Assembly (NCBI RefSeq): GCF_034259325.1
Contig: NZ_JAXIVS010000001.1
Span: 682,001-746,000 of the forward strand
Direction of reading: 5' to 3'
From: Hyalangium ruber
Lineage (GTDB): Bacteria; Myxococcota; Myxococcia; Myxococcales; Myxococcaceae
DNA length: 64,000 nucleotides
The notes under the pieces: generated by a model
The model's input: the letters and a program-made list of their open reading frames with translations, nothing else
What the model was told of the DNA's origin: nothing
The model's database searches: none
Part shown: in pieces, positions 25,917 through 35,003 of the stretch
Numbering within the stretch: position 1 is the first letter of the stretch
Layout of the letters: the number at the start of each line of letters is the position of its first letter
Translations under genes and position numbers: made by a program

Positions 25917-25958
25917 TAGGCTGTCCGGCGGGCGTGCCTGAAACGATAGGTTGTCCGG
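25917..25958. promoter_or_regulatory. Direct repeat upstream of RNase HII
   Basis: TAGGCTGTCCGG at 25917-25928 recurs as TAGGTTGTCCGG at 25947-25958, with one mismatch and a 30-base spacing, inside the 90-base gap before the RNase HII gene. The spacing of close to three helical turns suits a regulator bound on one face of the DNA, but no regulator is identified. Confidence 0.3.
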
Positions 25959-25988
25959 AGATCTTCCGCTCGCTAGCCTTCGGGAGTC

Positions 25989-26843
25989 ATGCCGAGCGTT
26001 GAAGAACTCCTCCGAACTCCCCTATCGGAGCTGACTGACCGTTTCCTCGAGCGAGCCCAACCGGTACCTCGCGGGCTCCTGGAAGCACTGGAGGCAGACT
26101 CCCGGCAAGGCGCTCGCTCGCTCGCTCGCCGCATCCGGGCCCGGCAGGAGCAGAACCGCTCCGAGGGTCAGCGGCTTCGCCACCTGCTGCGCTACGAGCA
26201 GGAATTGTGGGTGCAGGGCCTGGAGCGGGTGGCGGGGGTGGACGAGGCGGGCATGGCGCCCCTGGCAGGCCCGGTGGTGGCGGCTGCGGCGATTTTGCCG
26301 AAGAACTACCGACTCAAGGGGTTGGACGACTCGAAGAAGATCCTCGATGAGGAGCACCGCGAGGAGCTGGCCGCCGTCCTCAAGAAGGACGTGGTGGCCT
26401 GGGCCGTGGGCGTGGCGGAGGTAGAGGAGATCGACCGCATCAACATCTACCACGCGGGGCTGCTGGCCATGCGGCGGGCGGTGGAAGGCCTGGGGATGGT
26501 TCCGGACTATGCGCTGGTGGACGCGCGCAAGATCCCCGAGTGCCCCTGCCCCCAGAAGGGCATCATCCACGGAGACGCGCTGTCGATGAGCATCGCGGCG
26601 GCCTCCATCCTGGCGAAGACGACGCGGGATCGGATGATGAAGGAGCTGGACGCGAAGTACCCGGGCTACGGGCTGGCCTCGCACAAGGGCTACCCGACGC
26701 CGCAGCATTTCCAGGCGATGAAGGAGAAGGGCGTGCTACCCATCCACCGCCGCAGCTTCGGACCGGTGCGGGAGGCGCTCGGGCTGGTGCCCGTGCAGGA
26801 GGAGATGTTCCCCCCGCCGCCGCCTGTGCCACCCCGCCCGTGA
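25989..26843 (+). CDS. rnhB: Ribonuclease HII with unusual GRG motif
   Basis: 284 residues, of which the first 75 are a helical, charged extension that the usual 200-residue enzyme lacks. The catalytic DEDD set is present: Asp85 and Glu86 (GVDEAG), Asp178 (ALVDARK) and Asp214 (KTTRDRM), together with the [10 protein letters not shown] and YGLASHKGY stretches. The enzyme cuts RNA in DNA/RNA hybrids and single ribonucleotides in DNA. The motif after DEA is normally Gly-Arg-Gly, which contacts the ribonucleotide; here it is Gly88-Met89-Ala90. Specificity may differ. The stop overlaps the next start. Confidence 0.9.
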   Translation: MPSVEELLRTPLSELTDRFLERAQPVPRGLLEALEADSRQGARSLARRIRARQEQNRSEGQRLRHLLRYEQELWVQGLERVAGVDEAGMAPLAGPVVAAAAILPKNYRLKGLDDSKKILDEEHREELAAVLKKDVVAWAVGVAEVEEIDRINIYHAGLLAMRRAVEGLGMVPDYALVDARKIPECPCPQKGIIHGDALSMSIAAASILAKTTRDRMMKELDAKYPGYGLASHKGYPTPQHFQAMKEKGVLPIHRRSFGPVREALGLVPVQEEMFPPPPPVPPRP

Positions 26844-27469
26844 GCGCCGACCGCGATATCGACGAGTGGCTGGCCGAGCGAGGGATTACCCTCCCGGACT
26901 CGCGGGAGCGGGCGCGCGAGGCGCTGGTGGAGGCCAAGGTCATCAACCCGAAGAAGGCGCGCATGAGCGAGCAGAAGCTCGAGCGCGCCGAGGCGCTGCT
27001 GACCGAGCGCTTCTTCCGCGTGTGTGGCGCGCCGGCGTGCATGCAGGTGGCGCACGCGAGCGGACGGGAGCCGCTGCTGGTGGAGCCGAAGACGCACTGC
27101 GAGCGGTGCGGGGGCTCGGACAACCAGCGCGCGGTGGTGGAGTTCCTGGAGGCGTGCCGCCGCAAGGGCGTGCGGCGCATGGTGGTGGTGGGCGGCTCGC
27201 CGGCGGTGCGCGAGGAGCTGGAGGCGCGGCTGGGAAGTCAGGTGGAGCTGCGCATGGTGGACGGCACGGAGCGCCGCACGGCGGACCGGGCCCGGCATGA
27301 CCTGGAGTGGGGAGACCTGGTGCTGGTGTGGGGCGCCACGGAGCTGCACCACAAGGTGAGCGAGCACTACACGAGCGCGGCGCCCCCGTTGAACCGCAAG
27401 GTGGTGCATGTGGCCAAGAGAGGCGTCGCTTCGTTGCTCGAAGAGGCCATCAAGCACCTGAAGCGCTGA
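26840..27469 (+). CDS. Cys-cluster protein of unknown function downstream of RNase HII
   Basis: 209 residues from GTG 26840, which overlaps the RNase HII stop (GTGA), so the pair is translationally coupled. The N-terminal part is helical and charged; the middle holds CGAPAC and CERCGG, which look like a zinc ribbon. The C-terminal half has an alternating strand-helix pattern: [21 protein letters not shown], then [19 protein letters not shown] and [21 protein letters not shown], reminiscent of DUF2325-like Rossmann domains. Coupling with RNase HII suggests a nucleic-acid role, but this is inference. No close family is recognised. Confidence 0.7.
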   Translation: MSADRDIDEWLAERGITLPDSRERAREALVEAKVINPKKARMSEQKLERAEALLTERFFRVCGAPACMQVAHASGREPLLVEPKTHCERCGGSDNQRAVVEFLEACRRKGVRRMVVVGGSPAVREELEARLGSQVELRMVDGTERRTADRARHDLEWGDLVLVWGATELHHKVSEHYTSAAPPLNRKVVHVAKRGVASLLEEAIKHLKR

Positions 27470-27478
27470 GCCCGCGCC

Positions 27479-28891
27479 TCACGCTGTCGTGCTTCTCTCT
27501 CGAGGGGTGATGAGGGAAGGCAGCTCGTCGGCCGGCCGCAGCGTGATGAGGGGCTCGGGCCTGGGCGTGTAGCCAGCCACCATCCGAGGCCGGTAGCGCT
27601 GGGCGAGCGTCGCCAGGATCAGCGTGCCTTCCATCAGCGCGAAGTTGCTGCCGATGCACTGACGCGGGCCGCCGAGGAACGGGAAGTACGCGTACCTCGG
27701 CCTCGCGGCGATCTGCTCGGGCGTGAAGCGGTCCGGTTCGAAGCGCTCGGGTTCCGGCCAGAACTCCGGCAGGCGCTGCGTGACGTAGGGGCTCATGTCG
27801 AGCGAGGCGCCACCGCGTATCTGGTAGCCGTAGACCGTGTCGTCCTCCACCACCTTGCGGCTCAGGACGTAGACCGGTGGATAGAGGCGCAGCGACTCAT
27901 CCAGCACCCTGCGTGTGTACACGAGCCGGGGAACATCGTCGGCCGTGGGCAACCGGCCTCCGAGCACGGCATCCAGCTCCTCGTGGAGCTTCCGCTCCGG
28001 CTCCGGGTTCTGTTCGAGCAACACCCAGGTCCACGCGAGCGCCGTGGCGGTGGTCTCATGGCCCGCGAGCATCATCGTCAGCACCTCGGCCTGGAGGTGC
28101 GCATCATCCATCTGCTCGCCCGTCTCTTCGTCTCGCGCGAGCATGAACATGGAGAGCAGGTCTCCCCGATCCTCCAGGTGCTTTCGGCGCTCCGCGATGA
28201 CCCGGCCCACCACATCTCTCAGCGTGGCGCCGGCCTGGCGGAAGGCTCGATCATACGCGGTGGGCAGCACCGGAGGGAGGAGCCGAAGCGAGCGGAACCG
28301 CTCCACCGTCTGCTCGCTGAGGACGTTGAAGGCCGCCGACACGGCCTCGACCTCCGCGCGCACATCCGTCCCGAACAGCGCCTCGCCGACGATGCGCAAG
28401 GTGAGCGCCATCATGTCCCGCACCACGGGGCGCGGCGTTCCCGAGCGCTGGGATTCACTCCAGTGTTCGGCGAGCTCCGCCGCCGCTCGCACCATCTGCT
28501 CGGCCATCGCCGAAATCCGCGCGCGGTGGAAGGCGGGCTGCGCGAGCCTGCGCTGCTTGAGCCACGTCTCGCCCTGGCTGGTGATCAGACCATCGCCCCC
28601 GATGCGGCGGAACAGCGCATAGCTGAAATGGTCCTTCGTGTAGTTCTTCACGTGGTCCTGCAGCACGTGCTTGAGCCCCTCGGGATGGGTGACCAGATAG
28701 GCGCGCCCGGGACCGAAGCGATACTGCGCCACCGGCCCATGCTCCAAGGCGGTGCGCATGAGCCAACCGAGCGTGTCCTTTCGGACGTCTCGAATGACTC
28801 CGATGAGAGGAAGCCCGCGAGGACCGGTGGCGATACGGAACGGGACGTTCATAAGATTCCAATCACGGGCCACAGCCCGCGCACCCTTCAT
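27479..28891 (-). CDS. Cytochrome P450
   Basis: 470 residues from ATG 28891 (an ATG at 28852 is also possible). The family marks are all present: I-helix oxygen-binding MMLAGHETTATALAW, the ExxR motif in DESLRLYPP, and the haem-binding loop FPFLGGPRQCIGSNFA with the axial Cys. The length and the MMLAGHETT pattern resemble class CYP102/CYP110-like bacterial P450s that oxidise fatty acids or similar substrates. No ferredoxin or reductase is next to it. It is divergent from the diiron oxygenase-like gene, so the two may belong to one tailoring pathway. Confidence 0.95.
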   Translation of the reverse strand: MKGARAVARDWNLMNVPFRIATGPRGLPLIGVIRDVRKDTLGWLMRTALEHGPVAQYRFGPGRAYLVTHPEGLKHVLQDHVKNYTKDHFSYALFRRIGGDGLITSQGETWLKQRRLAQPAFHRARISAMAEQMVRAAAELAEHWSESQRSGTPRPVVRDMMALTLRIVGEALFGTDVRAEVEAVSAAFNVLSEQTVERFRSLRLLPPVLPTAYDRAFRQAGATLRDVVGRVIAERRKHLEDRGDLLSMFMLARDEETGEQMDDAHLQAEVLTMMLAGHETTATALAWTWVLLEQNPEPERKLHEELDAVLGGRLPTADDVPRLVYTRRVLDESLRLYPPVYVLSRKVVEDDTVYGYQIRGGASLDMSPYVTQRLPEFWPEPERFEPDRFTPEQIAARPRYAYFPFLGGPRQCIGSNFALMEGTLILATLAQRYRPRMVAGYTPRPEPLITLRPADELPSLITPRERSTTA

Positions 28892-28950
28892 CAGGATCTG
28901 CGCTCCAGCACACCTTGACGAGAATTGAGCAACGGTCGTCTGCTTCCAGC

Positions 28951-29874
28951 ATGCTCAATCAAGACTCCGAGTACCAATCCTGCATCCAGAGTTCCGAGCG
29001 CGTGTCCTGGCGAATCGACGAGCTGTTGCCCAAGGACACTGTCATCGACTTCAGCCGGCGGATCCTCTCGGATGCGCTGACGGGAACGGAAGGAATTCGC
29101 TGCTTGAGCGATCAGGAGAAGCTGATGCTCAATCAGATCCGCTCCAACAGCTACGCCCACCTGTTCCTGTTCCTGGAGGAGTACGCGGTGGCCCTGGCGG
29201 CGCATCGCGCCAGCCTGGAGCTCCACGGGAAGCCGACCCACATGCGCGCGCTGCTGCGCTTCAGCGAGGAAGAGCTCAAGCACCAGCAGCTCTTCGCGCG
29301 CTACACCAGCGCGTTCGCCCGGGGCTTCAAGGTCGCTCCGGCCCTGCTCGACAACCAGGTCCAGGTGGCCAAGGCCATCATGGCGAAGTCGAACCTGGGG
29401 GTGCTGTTCTTCAACCTCCACATGGAGCTCATGACGCAGCAGCACTACATCGAGACCATCCGCGACAATAAGCGCGAGGAGCTCGATCCCCTGTTCTGCA
29501 ACATGCTCAAGCACCACTGGCTCGAGGAGGCGCAGCACACCCGCCTCGACTTCCTGGAGGCCCAGAAGATCATCGCCCAGGAGCCCGAGACGGTGGAGGC
29601 GGCCATGAACGAGTACGCCGAGCTGCTCCAGGCGCTCCGGGGCACCTTGAACGCCCAGCTCGAGCTGGACGTGCAAACCCTCGAGAAGGCCACGGAGCGG
29701 AAGTTCACGGAGGCCGAGCGGAAGGAGATCCTCGAGGCCCAGGAGCGCTCGTACGTCTGGGGCTTCATCGGAATGGGGATGAAGGCGCCCCTCTTCCTCT
29801 CCCGCCTGCGCGCGCTCTCTCCCATGGCCGAGCAGCGGGTCCTCGAGCTGGCCCCGACGTACTACTGCAACTGA
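28951..29874 (+). CDS. Ferritin-like diiron protein, AurF/N-oxygenase-like
   Basis: 307 residues from ATG 28951. It is nearly all helical and contains the two-fold carboxylate/histidine ligand pattern of diiron enzymes: Glu in FLEEYAVALAAHR, ExxH in SEEELKHQQLF, Glu in NLHMELMTQQHY, and ExxH in HWLEEAQHTRLD. The spacing fits the AurF type (p-aminobenzoate N-oxygenase) and related monooxygenases better than ferritin. Such enzymes oxidise amines or other small metabolites. The divergent P450 suggests a small oxidative metabolite locus, although no polyketide or peptide synthase lies nearby. Confidence 0.65.
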   Translation: MLNQDSEYQSCIQSSERVSWRIDELLPKDTVIDFSRRILSDALTGTEGIRCLSDQEKLMLNQIRSNSYAHLFLFLEEYAVALAAHRASLELHGKPTHMRALLRFSEEELKHQQLFARYTSAFARGFKVAPALLDNQVQVAKAIMAKSNLGVLFFNLHMELMTQQHYIETIRDNKREELDPLFCNMLKHHWLEEAQHTRLDFLEAQKIIAQEPETVEAAMNEYAELLQALRGTLNAQLELDVQTLEKATERKFTEAERKEILEAQERSYVWGFIGMGMKAPLFLSRLRALSPMAEQRVLELAPTYYCN

Positions 29875-30191
29875 GCCGCGCTTCTCCGCCGAGGGCGCTG
29901 TTCCCGGGGACTTGCGGAACGGCGCCCACGCGGATATCTGTTCCGGAGCTGTCTTGGAGGCGTTTTTGTCCCGACTTCCCTTTCCCATGAGTGCATCGAC
30001 GCCTCGGCGCGGCGCTCAGGAGAGGTGTGTCCGGAAGACGCCCTGCCCTGATTTGCGCGCCTCGACGGTCACTGCCTAACCAGCCCGTCGACGGCGCGCC
30101 TCCACGCCCGTCAGCCAGCTCCCCCCTCCACCAAGCCGTCCATCACCATTGCGCTTCCGGCCACACCCTGGCCGGAACGTCGAGGTTCACC
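29875..30191. other. Intergenic region with a 5'-UTR hairpin before rnk
   Basis: No gene is supported here. TTCCGGCCA (30155-30163) and TGGCCGGAA (30169-30177) form a perfect nine-pair stem with a five-base loop, ending 14 bases before the rnk ATG and just before the GAGG ribosome site at 30182-30185. It may stabilise the message or regulate rnk. The rest shows no structure I can name. Confidence 0.5.
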
Positions 30192-30626
30192 ATGGGTTCC
30201 ATGACGCTTCTTTCCCCTGCTCCGGCCGTGCGCATCACCACCGAGGACATGTCCCGCCTGCGCACCATCGTGGAGCGCTACCTCGAAGGCTCCCGGGCTG
30301 AAGCGGCCGAGCTGCTCGAGCTCGAGCTGGACCGCGCGTCCATCACGCCGCAGCACCAGATCCCGGCCGATGTCGTCACCATGAGGTCGCGCATCCTCTT
30401 CGAGGACGTGGAGACGGGGCGTCGCCGCGAGGCGACGTTGGTCTACCCGGATGAGGCGGACATGGCCCAGTCGAAGGTGTCGATCCTCGCGCCGGTGGGG
30501 CTGGCGGTGCTGGGCCTCAGGGTGGGCGACGTCATCGACTGGCCGCTGCCCAACGGGCGCGTCACCACGCTGCGCATCGTGGCGGTCCTCTACCAGCCCG
30601 AGGCGGCTGGCGACTTCCACCTGTAG
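30192..30626 (+). CDS. rnk: Nucleoside diphosphate kinase regulator / Rnk-GreA C-terminal domain protein
   Basis: 144 residues from ATG 30192; an in-frame extension to 29991 is Arg/Pro-rich and looks untranslated. A short helical part (ITTEDMSRLRTIVERYL) is followed by the GreA/GreB C-terminal fold: PADVVTMRSRILFEDVETGRRREATLVYP, then SILAPVGLAVLGLRVGDVIDWPLPNG, the classic signature of Rnk and the GreA FKBP-like domain. Rnk-type proteins bind RNA polymerase near the secondary channel. The gene is alone, preceded by a hairpin leader. Confidence 0.88.
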   Translation: MGSMTLLSPAPAVRITTEDMSRLRTIVERYLEGSRAEAAELLELELDRASITPQHQIPADVVTMRSRILFEDVETGRRREATLVYPDEADMAQSKVSILAPVGLAVLGLRVGDVIDWPLPNGRVTTLRIVAVLYQPEAAGDFHL

Positions 30627-30687
30627 CCCTCGACCGGAGCGGGGCGCTTGCCGTCCCCGCTCTTCTCTCCCAGTGCGACGCCCCTCT

Positions 30688-31995
30688 TCAGACGGTCACC
30701 TGGCGCATGCTGTTGAGCTGAGTGGCCCGGGCGAGCGCGCCCAGGTTCGGCCCCTCGTAGTTGGCGGAGAAGACGCGGTTCTTGAAGTCGTCGCGCGACA
30801 TCTTCTCCTCGTCGCCCCAGGGGTTGGTGAAGTGGACGAAGTCCTTGCCGTTGTCCTTGGAGGTGCCGGTGACGAGCACCTCGTGGAACGAGTGCGGCTT
30901 GCCCGGCTCCTCGAAGCGCATGCCCGTCATGACGTTTCTGTCCTGGGACAGCTCCGAGTCGATGATGCGCATGGCGGTGTCCTTCTGCTTGTCGCCGAAC
31001 TCGGAGGACTTCATGTCCTTGCCGGAGATGGCGTCGTTGAGCTTGTCGAGCCCTCCGGAGGTGGCCCCGGCGCCATCGCCCGACTTGTCGTTGTAGTCCC
31101 GCTCCAGGTTGGACATCTCCATGAGGGCGGGCGCGAGGATGCGCTGGTTGATGGAGCGGTTGGAGCCGTCGTCCTTGAAGGACGTCTCCTTCTCGCGGTG
31201 CAGCGTCGTCTTTCCGTCCGCCAGGTCCACCTTGCCCTCCTTGCTGGCCAGGCCCACGGAGATGCGCGCGTACTCGGCGGGGTTCTTCTCCGCCAGGTTG
31301 ATGCTCAGCGCGGTGGGGGCGCAGGTGCCCTTGGAGCCCTGGTTGATGGAGCTGGGGGTGGCCAGCTCCCGGGCCAGCGTGCCCGCGAAGTCACCGCGCT
31401 GCACGCCCTTGGCCAGGTCATCGCCCTTGGCCGCCCGGGCCAGGTGGTCCAGCGTGGTGCCCTCGCCCTTGAGGTCCTTCTCTCCGGGCAGCTTGCCCTG
31501 GAAGAGCAGCTTCTGCAGCGCCAGCTGCTCCGAGCCCTTGTCGTGGTAGGTGGCGATGGCGTCCTTCACCTCCTTGTACTGATTGCGCTCGCCCTCCGAG
31601 AGCTTGGAGAGCGCCTCCTTCTCCAGCTTCTCGTTGGCCTTCACCAGCTTGGAGGCCTGGGCCTCCTCCTTCTTGCCCGTGGCCTTGCCATCCCGACCGT
31701 TGTGCGTGACATGCCAGTCCTCGCCGCGCTTCTCGTCCGACTTGGGGTTGAGGAACTCGTCCGCGCGGGCCACGGCCTCCTTGTACTCGGCCGGCATCTC
31801 CTTCTTGGGCGCCTCGGCCTTCTCGGGCGCCTTCTTGGCCTGCGCCTCGAACATGTCCTTCATGGAGTGGCCCAGCGCCTTGTTCTCGCTCTTGGGCTCG
31901 GAGGCCTTCTGCGTCTGAGCACCGAGCGTGTTCCCGGTGGCGGCGGTGGGGAGGCGGGCAACGACGGGGCGGTTGTTCAGGGCGGGCAGGTTCAT
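30688..31995 (-). CDS. Papain-like cysteine protease-like protein, possible effector
   Basis: 435 residues from ATG 31995, preferred to 32058 because GGAGGAAGG lies just upstream. The first 210 residues are Lys/Glu/Ala-rich, probably helical and disordered. The C-terminal half has the layout of a papain-type active site: Gln219 and Cys225 in NQGSKGTCAPTAL (Gln six residues before Cys, as in papain), His371 in HSFHEVLV and Asn391 in FTNPWGDEE. No signal peptide is seen. The charged, repeat-poor N-terminal part may be a secretion or processing region. The gene has no coupled neighbour. A substrate cannot be proposed. Confidence 0.6.
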   Translation of the reverse strand: MNLPALNNRPVVARLPTAATGNTLGAQTQKASEPKSENKALGHSMKDMFEAQAKKAPEKAEAPKKEMPAEYKEAVARADEFLNPKSDEKRGEDWHVTHNGRDGKATGKKEEAQASKLVKANEKLEKEALSKLSEGERNQYKEVKDAIATYHDKGSEQLALQKLLFQGKLPGEKDLKGEGTTLDHLARAAKGDDLAKGVQRGDFAGTLARELATPSSINQGSKGTCAPTALSINLAEKNPAEYARISVGLASKEGKVDLADGKTTLHREKETSFKDDGSNRSINQRILAPALMEMSNLERDYNDKSGDGAGATSGGLDKLNDAISGKDMKSSEFGDKQKDTAMRIIDSELSQDRNVMTGMRFEEPGKPHSFHEVLVTGTSKDNGKDFVHFTNPWGDEEKMSRDDFKNRVFSANYEGPNLGALARATQLNSMRQVTV

Positions 31996-32197
31996 GCCTT
32001 CCTCCCATAGCCAGCCCCGTGCCAGCGCCAGGCACCAATGATTCCGAGAGGTTGGCAAGGCCTAGAGGGGCGCATCCCTGGTAACTCTTGTTTCCGCCTG
32101 ATCACAGCTGTCGCCAGGGGGGCGTACTCGGGGGCTTTTCGACAGGGACTCCCAGTGTAGGGTGTGGCCTTCCCCGAATCCCTCGGAACCGCCAGAC

Positions 32198-33949
32198 ATG
32201 ACAACCCACACAGCTGACTCCACGCCGCTCATGGCGGACCGCATCTACCGGGGTGGCACCATCCTCACGATGAACGATGCCCAGCCCGAAGTAGAGGCGC
32301 TGGCGGTCCGGGGCGAGCGCATCCTTGCGGTGGGCACCTGGGAGAACCTCCAGCAACTCCAGGGCACGGACACGGAGGTGGTGGACCTGGCGGGCCGCAC
32401 GCTGATGCCAGGCTTCATCGACGCGCACGGGCACCTCATGGGCTGGATCCTCTACTGGGGCACACCGGATCTGTCGCCGCCGCCCGCGGGCACCATCAAG
32501 AGCATCCCGGACATTGCCAACGCACTGCGGAAGTACATCGAGGAGAAAGCCATTCCCGAGGGCACGCTCGTGCTCGCCAGTGGGTATGACGACTCGTTGC
32601 TGGCGGAGGGGCGGCATCCGACCCGCGAGGAGTTGGATGCAGTCTCCGAAAAGCACCCCATCTGCATCGTACACACCTCGGCGCATCTGGCGGTGTTCAA
32701 CACCCCGCTGCTGAATGCGGTGGGCTATGTGAGTGCTGAGTCCGCCCCACCGGGAGGGGTCATCCAGGTGGATGAGAACGGCGAGCCTACTGGCGTGGTG
32801 GAGGAGGAGGCCGTCAACGCCTTCCATAAACTGTTGCCCCAGGAGCCGGACATTCCCGGGCTGTTGAAGACGCTGCACGAGGTACAGCAGCGCTATGCGC
32901 GCCTGGGGATCACCACCGTGGAGGACGGCATCTCGGGCAAGAGCTCGGTCGAGCTATTGCAACTCGCCGCGTCTCAGCAGGTGCTCTTCCTCGACGTGCT
33001 CATGTTTCCGAAGTGGACGGAGGCAGATGACATCGACACGATCCCCAACCTGCCCCGGGAGAACTACGTGGGCCACCTCAAGGTGGGCGGCGTGAAGATC
33101 ACCCAGGATGGCTCGCCCCAGGGCAAGACGGCGTTTCTACGAGAGCCCTACCTCATTCCGCCGCCGGGCGAGATCTCTACCTACCGTGGGCGGCCCATCC
33201 TGAGTGAGGAGGAGCTGGACGCGGAGGTAGAGAAGGCCTTCAAAAACGGGCGGCAGCTCCACATCCACTGCAACGGAGATGCGGCGGCGGACATGATGCT
33301 GAAGTCCGTGGAGCGGGCCACACAGAAATTCGGGCCAGCCGACCGACGACCCGTCATGGTGCATGCGCAGACGGTGCGAGAGGATCAGCTCGACACCATG
33401 AAGGCCCTGGGCATCATCCCCACCTTCTTCGTGGCGCATACCTTCTACTGGGGTGACTGGCACCGGGACGAGACGCTGGGCTTGGTGCGAGCACGGCGCA
33501 TCTCACCCCTGCGCTCCACCGCGAACCGGGGGATGCTCTACACGATCCACAATGACTCGCCCGTGGTGCCTCCAGACATCCTGCCGCTCGTATGGAGTGC
33601 CGTGTCACGCACCACGCGCAGCCAGAAGGAGCTGGGACCCGAGCAGCGCGCGACGCCGCTGGAGGCGCTCAAGGCGGTGACGGCATGGGCCGCGTACCAG
33701 AACTTCGAGGAGAAGGACAAAGGCACCCTGGAGCCGGGCAAGCTGGCGGATCTGGTCGTGCTGTCGGACAACCCGCTCACGGTCTCCACGGAGGCATTGC
33801 GAAATATCAGCGTGGTCGAGACCATCAAGGGTGGAACCACCGTCTACCCCCGCGCACCTGAGTTCTCCACGAAGGCCCAGCGAAGCCTCTCCTCCCATAC
33901 GGGAGCAGCAACCCTCCGGGCCTTCCTGCCACGACACACGTGCTGCTGA
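32198..33949 (+). CDS. Amidohydrolase (YtcJ-like, metal-dependent)
   Basis: 583 residues from ATG 32198. The composite amidohydrolase architecture is visible: an N-terminal beta domain (DRIYRGGTILTMNDAQPEVEALAV), the metal-binding MPGFIDAHGHL, the carbamoyl/Lys-type strand (VGGVKITQDGSPQGKTA), HIHCNGDAAADM and VMVHAQTV with further metal ligands, and the end GKLADLVVLSDNPL. It is the Amidohydro_3 type that includes YtcJ and N-substituted formamide deformylase. Substrate unknown. The last 25 residues after the barrel (Ser/Thr-rich, ending THTCC-like) are odd and may be recent drift. Confidence 0.9.
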   Translation: MTTHTADSTPLMADRIYRGGTILTMNDAQPEVEALAVRGERILAVGTWENLQQLQGTDTEVVDLAGRTLMPGFIDAHGHLMGWILYWGTPDLSPPPAGTIKSIPDIANALRKYIEEKAIPEGTLVLASGYDDSLLAEGRHPTREELDAVSEKHPICIVHTSAHLAVFNTPLLNAVGYVSAESAPPGGVIQVDENGEPTGVVEEEAVNAFHKLLPQEPDIPGLLKTLHEVQQRYARLGITTVEDGISGKSSVELLQLAASQQVLFLDVLMFPKWTEADDIDTIPNLPRENYVGHLKVGGVKITQDGSPQGKTAFLREPYLIPPPGEISTYRGRPILSEEELDAEVEKAFKNGRQLHIHCNGDAAADMMLKSVERATQKFGPADRRPVMVHAQTVREDQLDTMKALGIIPTFFVAHTFYWGDWHRDETLGLVRARRISPLRSTANRGMLYTIHNDSPVVPPDILPLVWSAVSRTTRSQKELGPEQRATPLEALKAVTAWAAYQNFEEKDKGTLEPGKLADLVVLSDNPLTVSTEALRNISVVETIKGGTTVYPRAPEFSTKAQRSLSSHTGAATLRAFLPRHTCC

Positions 33950-33961
33950 GTCCTGGAGGGC

Positions 33962-34441
33962 CTACGCGTGCCTGGAGAAGTGCGTCTTCAGGGCGACGAG
34001 CTGCTGATCGATGATCTGCTTCAGCGGCTCCACGCTGGCTCCGGCCTGCAGGGTGATCTCTCGTGAGTACTCCACCACGGTCTGCTTTTCCCCCTCGGGG
34101 GTGAACTTGATCTCCGCGGAGTACGTCTGCATGCCAAGCCCTGGGCTGCGCAGGTGGTAACGGACGGCGTGCTCTCGCTCGTCGCAGGCGGTGATTTCCT
34201 CCTGAAGCGTCAGGTCACCGAGGGTCAGCTGGTAGCGCGCTGGGAGCTTCGGAAGGCTGTGTCCTTCAACCCATTGAAAGACCCCGGCGGGAATGAGGAT
34301 CTTCGCTATCTGAGGGAAGTCCCGAAGCGTCGGCCACGTCTCGCTGATGGGAGCGCCCAGCGTGGCCCGCTGGAAGAAGGTGAAACGGCCTGGCTCGACC
34401 TCCTTGAACGTGGACACTTCTTCCCCGCGCCGTGCGTGCAT
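33962..34441 (-). CDS. SRPBCC (START/polyketide cyclase-like) protein
   Basis: 159 residues from ATG 34441, chosen because GGGAGG precedes it; ATG 34453 is four codons longer. The helix-grip pattern can be followed: RFTFFQRATLGAPISETWPTLRDFPQIAKIL, then LQEEITACDEREHAVRYHL, and a long C-terminal helix (GASVEPLKQIIDQQLVALKTHF). Such proteins bind small hydrophobic ligands. It is convergent with the amidohydrolase and 12 bases separate their ends. No ligand is evident. Confidence 0.75.
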   Translation of the reverse strand: MHARRGEEVSTFKEVEPGRFTFFQRATLGAPISETWPTLRDFPQIAKILIPAGVFQWVEGHSLPKLPARYQLTLGDLTLQEEITACDEREHAVRYHLRSPGLGMQTYSAEIKFTPEGEKQTVVEYSREITLQAGASVEPLKQIIDQQLVALKTHFSRHA

Positions 34442-34526
34442 ACGACCTCCCATGAAGGTAGCCGGGACTCTAGTGGCACCGGCACGGTGGGCCTACCCCC
34501 TACGTGCCCCGTGCTAAGCTTCGGGC

Positions 34527-34985
34527 ATGAGCTCAACCCGCCTGCGTCGTCACGTGAAGGCGCCCCGCGCGCGCGTCTATCTCGCGCTTCTCGATGCACG
34601 CTCGGTCACGACGTGGATGGTGCCGACCGGCATGACCAGCCACGTGCATGCGTTCGACGCTCGCGAAGGTGGCACGTTCCGGATCTCCCTCACGTACGAC
34701 TCGCCCACCGCGACCGGCAAGACGACCGCGCACACCGACACGTATCACGGCCGCTTCGTGAAGCTCGTACCGAACGAGCAGGTGGTCGAAGTGCTCGAGT
34801 TCGAGACGACCGATCCCTCGATGCAAGGTGAGATGACCATCACGTTCACGCTCGAGGATGCGGACGGTGGCACCGATGTCCTCGCCGTACACGACGGGCT
34901 ACCGCCTGGCGTGCCCCCCGCGGACAACGAGACCGGCTGGCAGATGTCTCTCGACAAACTCGCGGCGCTCGTCGAAGCGGGCTAG
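34527..34985 (+). CDS. AHSA1-type SRPBCC protein
   Basis: 152 residues. It reads as a typical activator-of-Hsp90-ATPase-homologue-1-like (SRPBCC) domain: HVKAPRARVYLALLDARSVTTWMVP, FDAREGGTFRISLTY, YHGRFVKLVPNEQVVEVLEFETTDP, MTITFTLEDADGGTDVLAVHDGLP and the C-terminal WQMSLDKLAALVE. Bacterial members often act as ligand binders or stress proteins, with no fixed function. It is divergent from the other SRPBCC gene and ends 18 bases before the TetR gene's stop. Confidence 0.85.
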   Translation: MSSTRLRRHVKAPRARVYLALLDARSVTTWMVPTGMTSHVHAFDAREGGTFRISLTYDSPTATGKTTAHTDTYHGRFVKLVPNEQVVEVLEFETTDPSMQGEMTITFTLEDADGGTDVLAVHDGLPPGVPPADNETGWQMSLDKLAALVEAG

Positions 34986-35003
34986 CGCGTACTCCTTTCG
35001 CTG

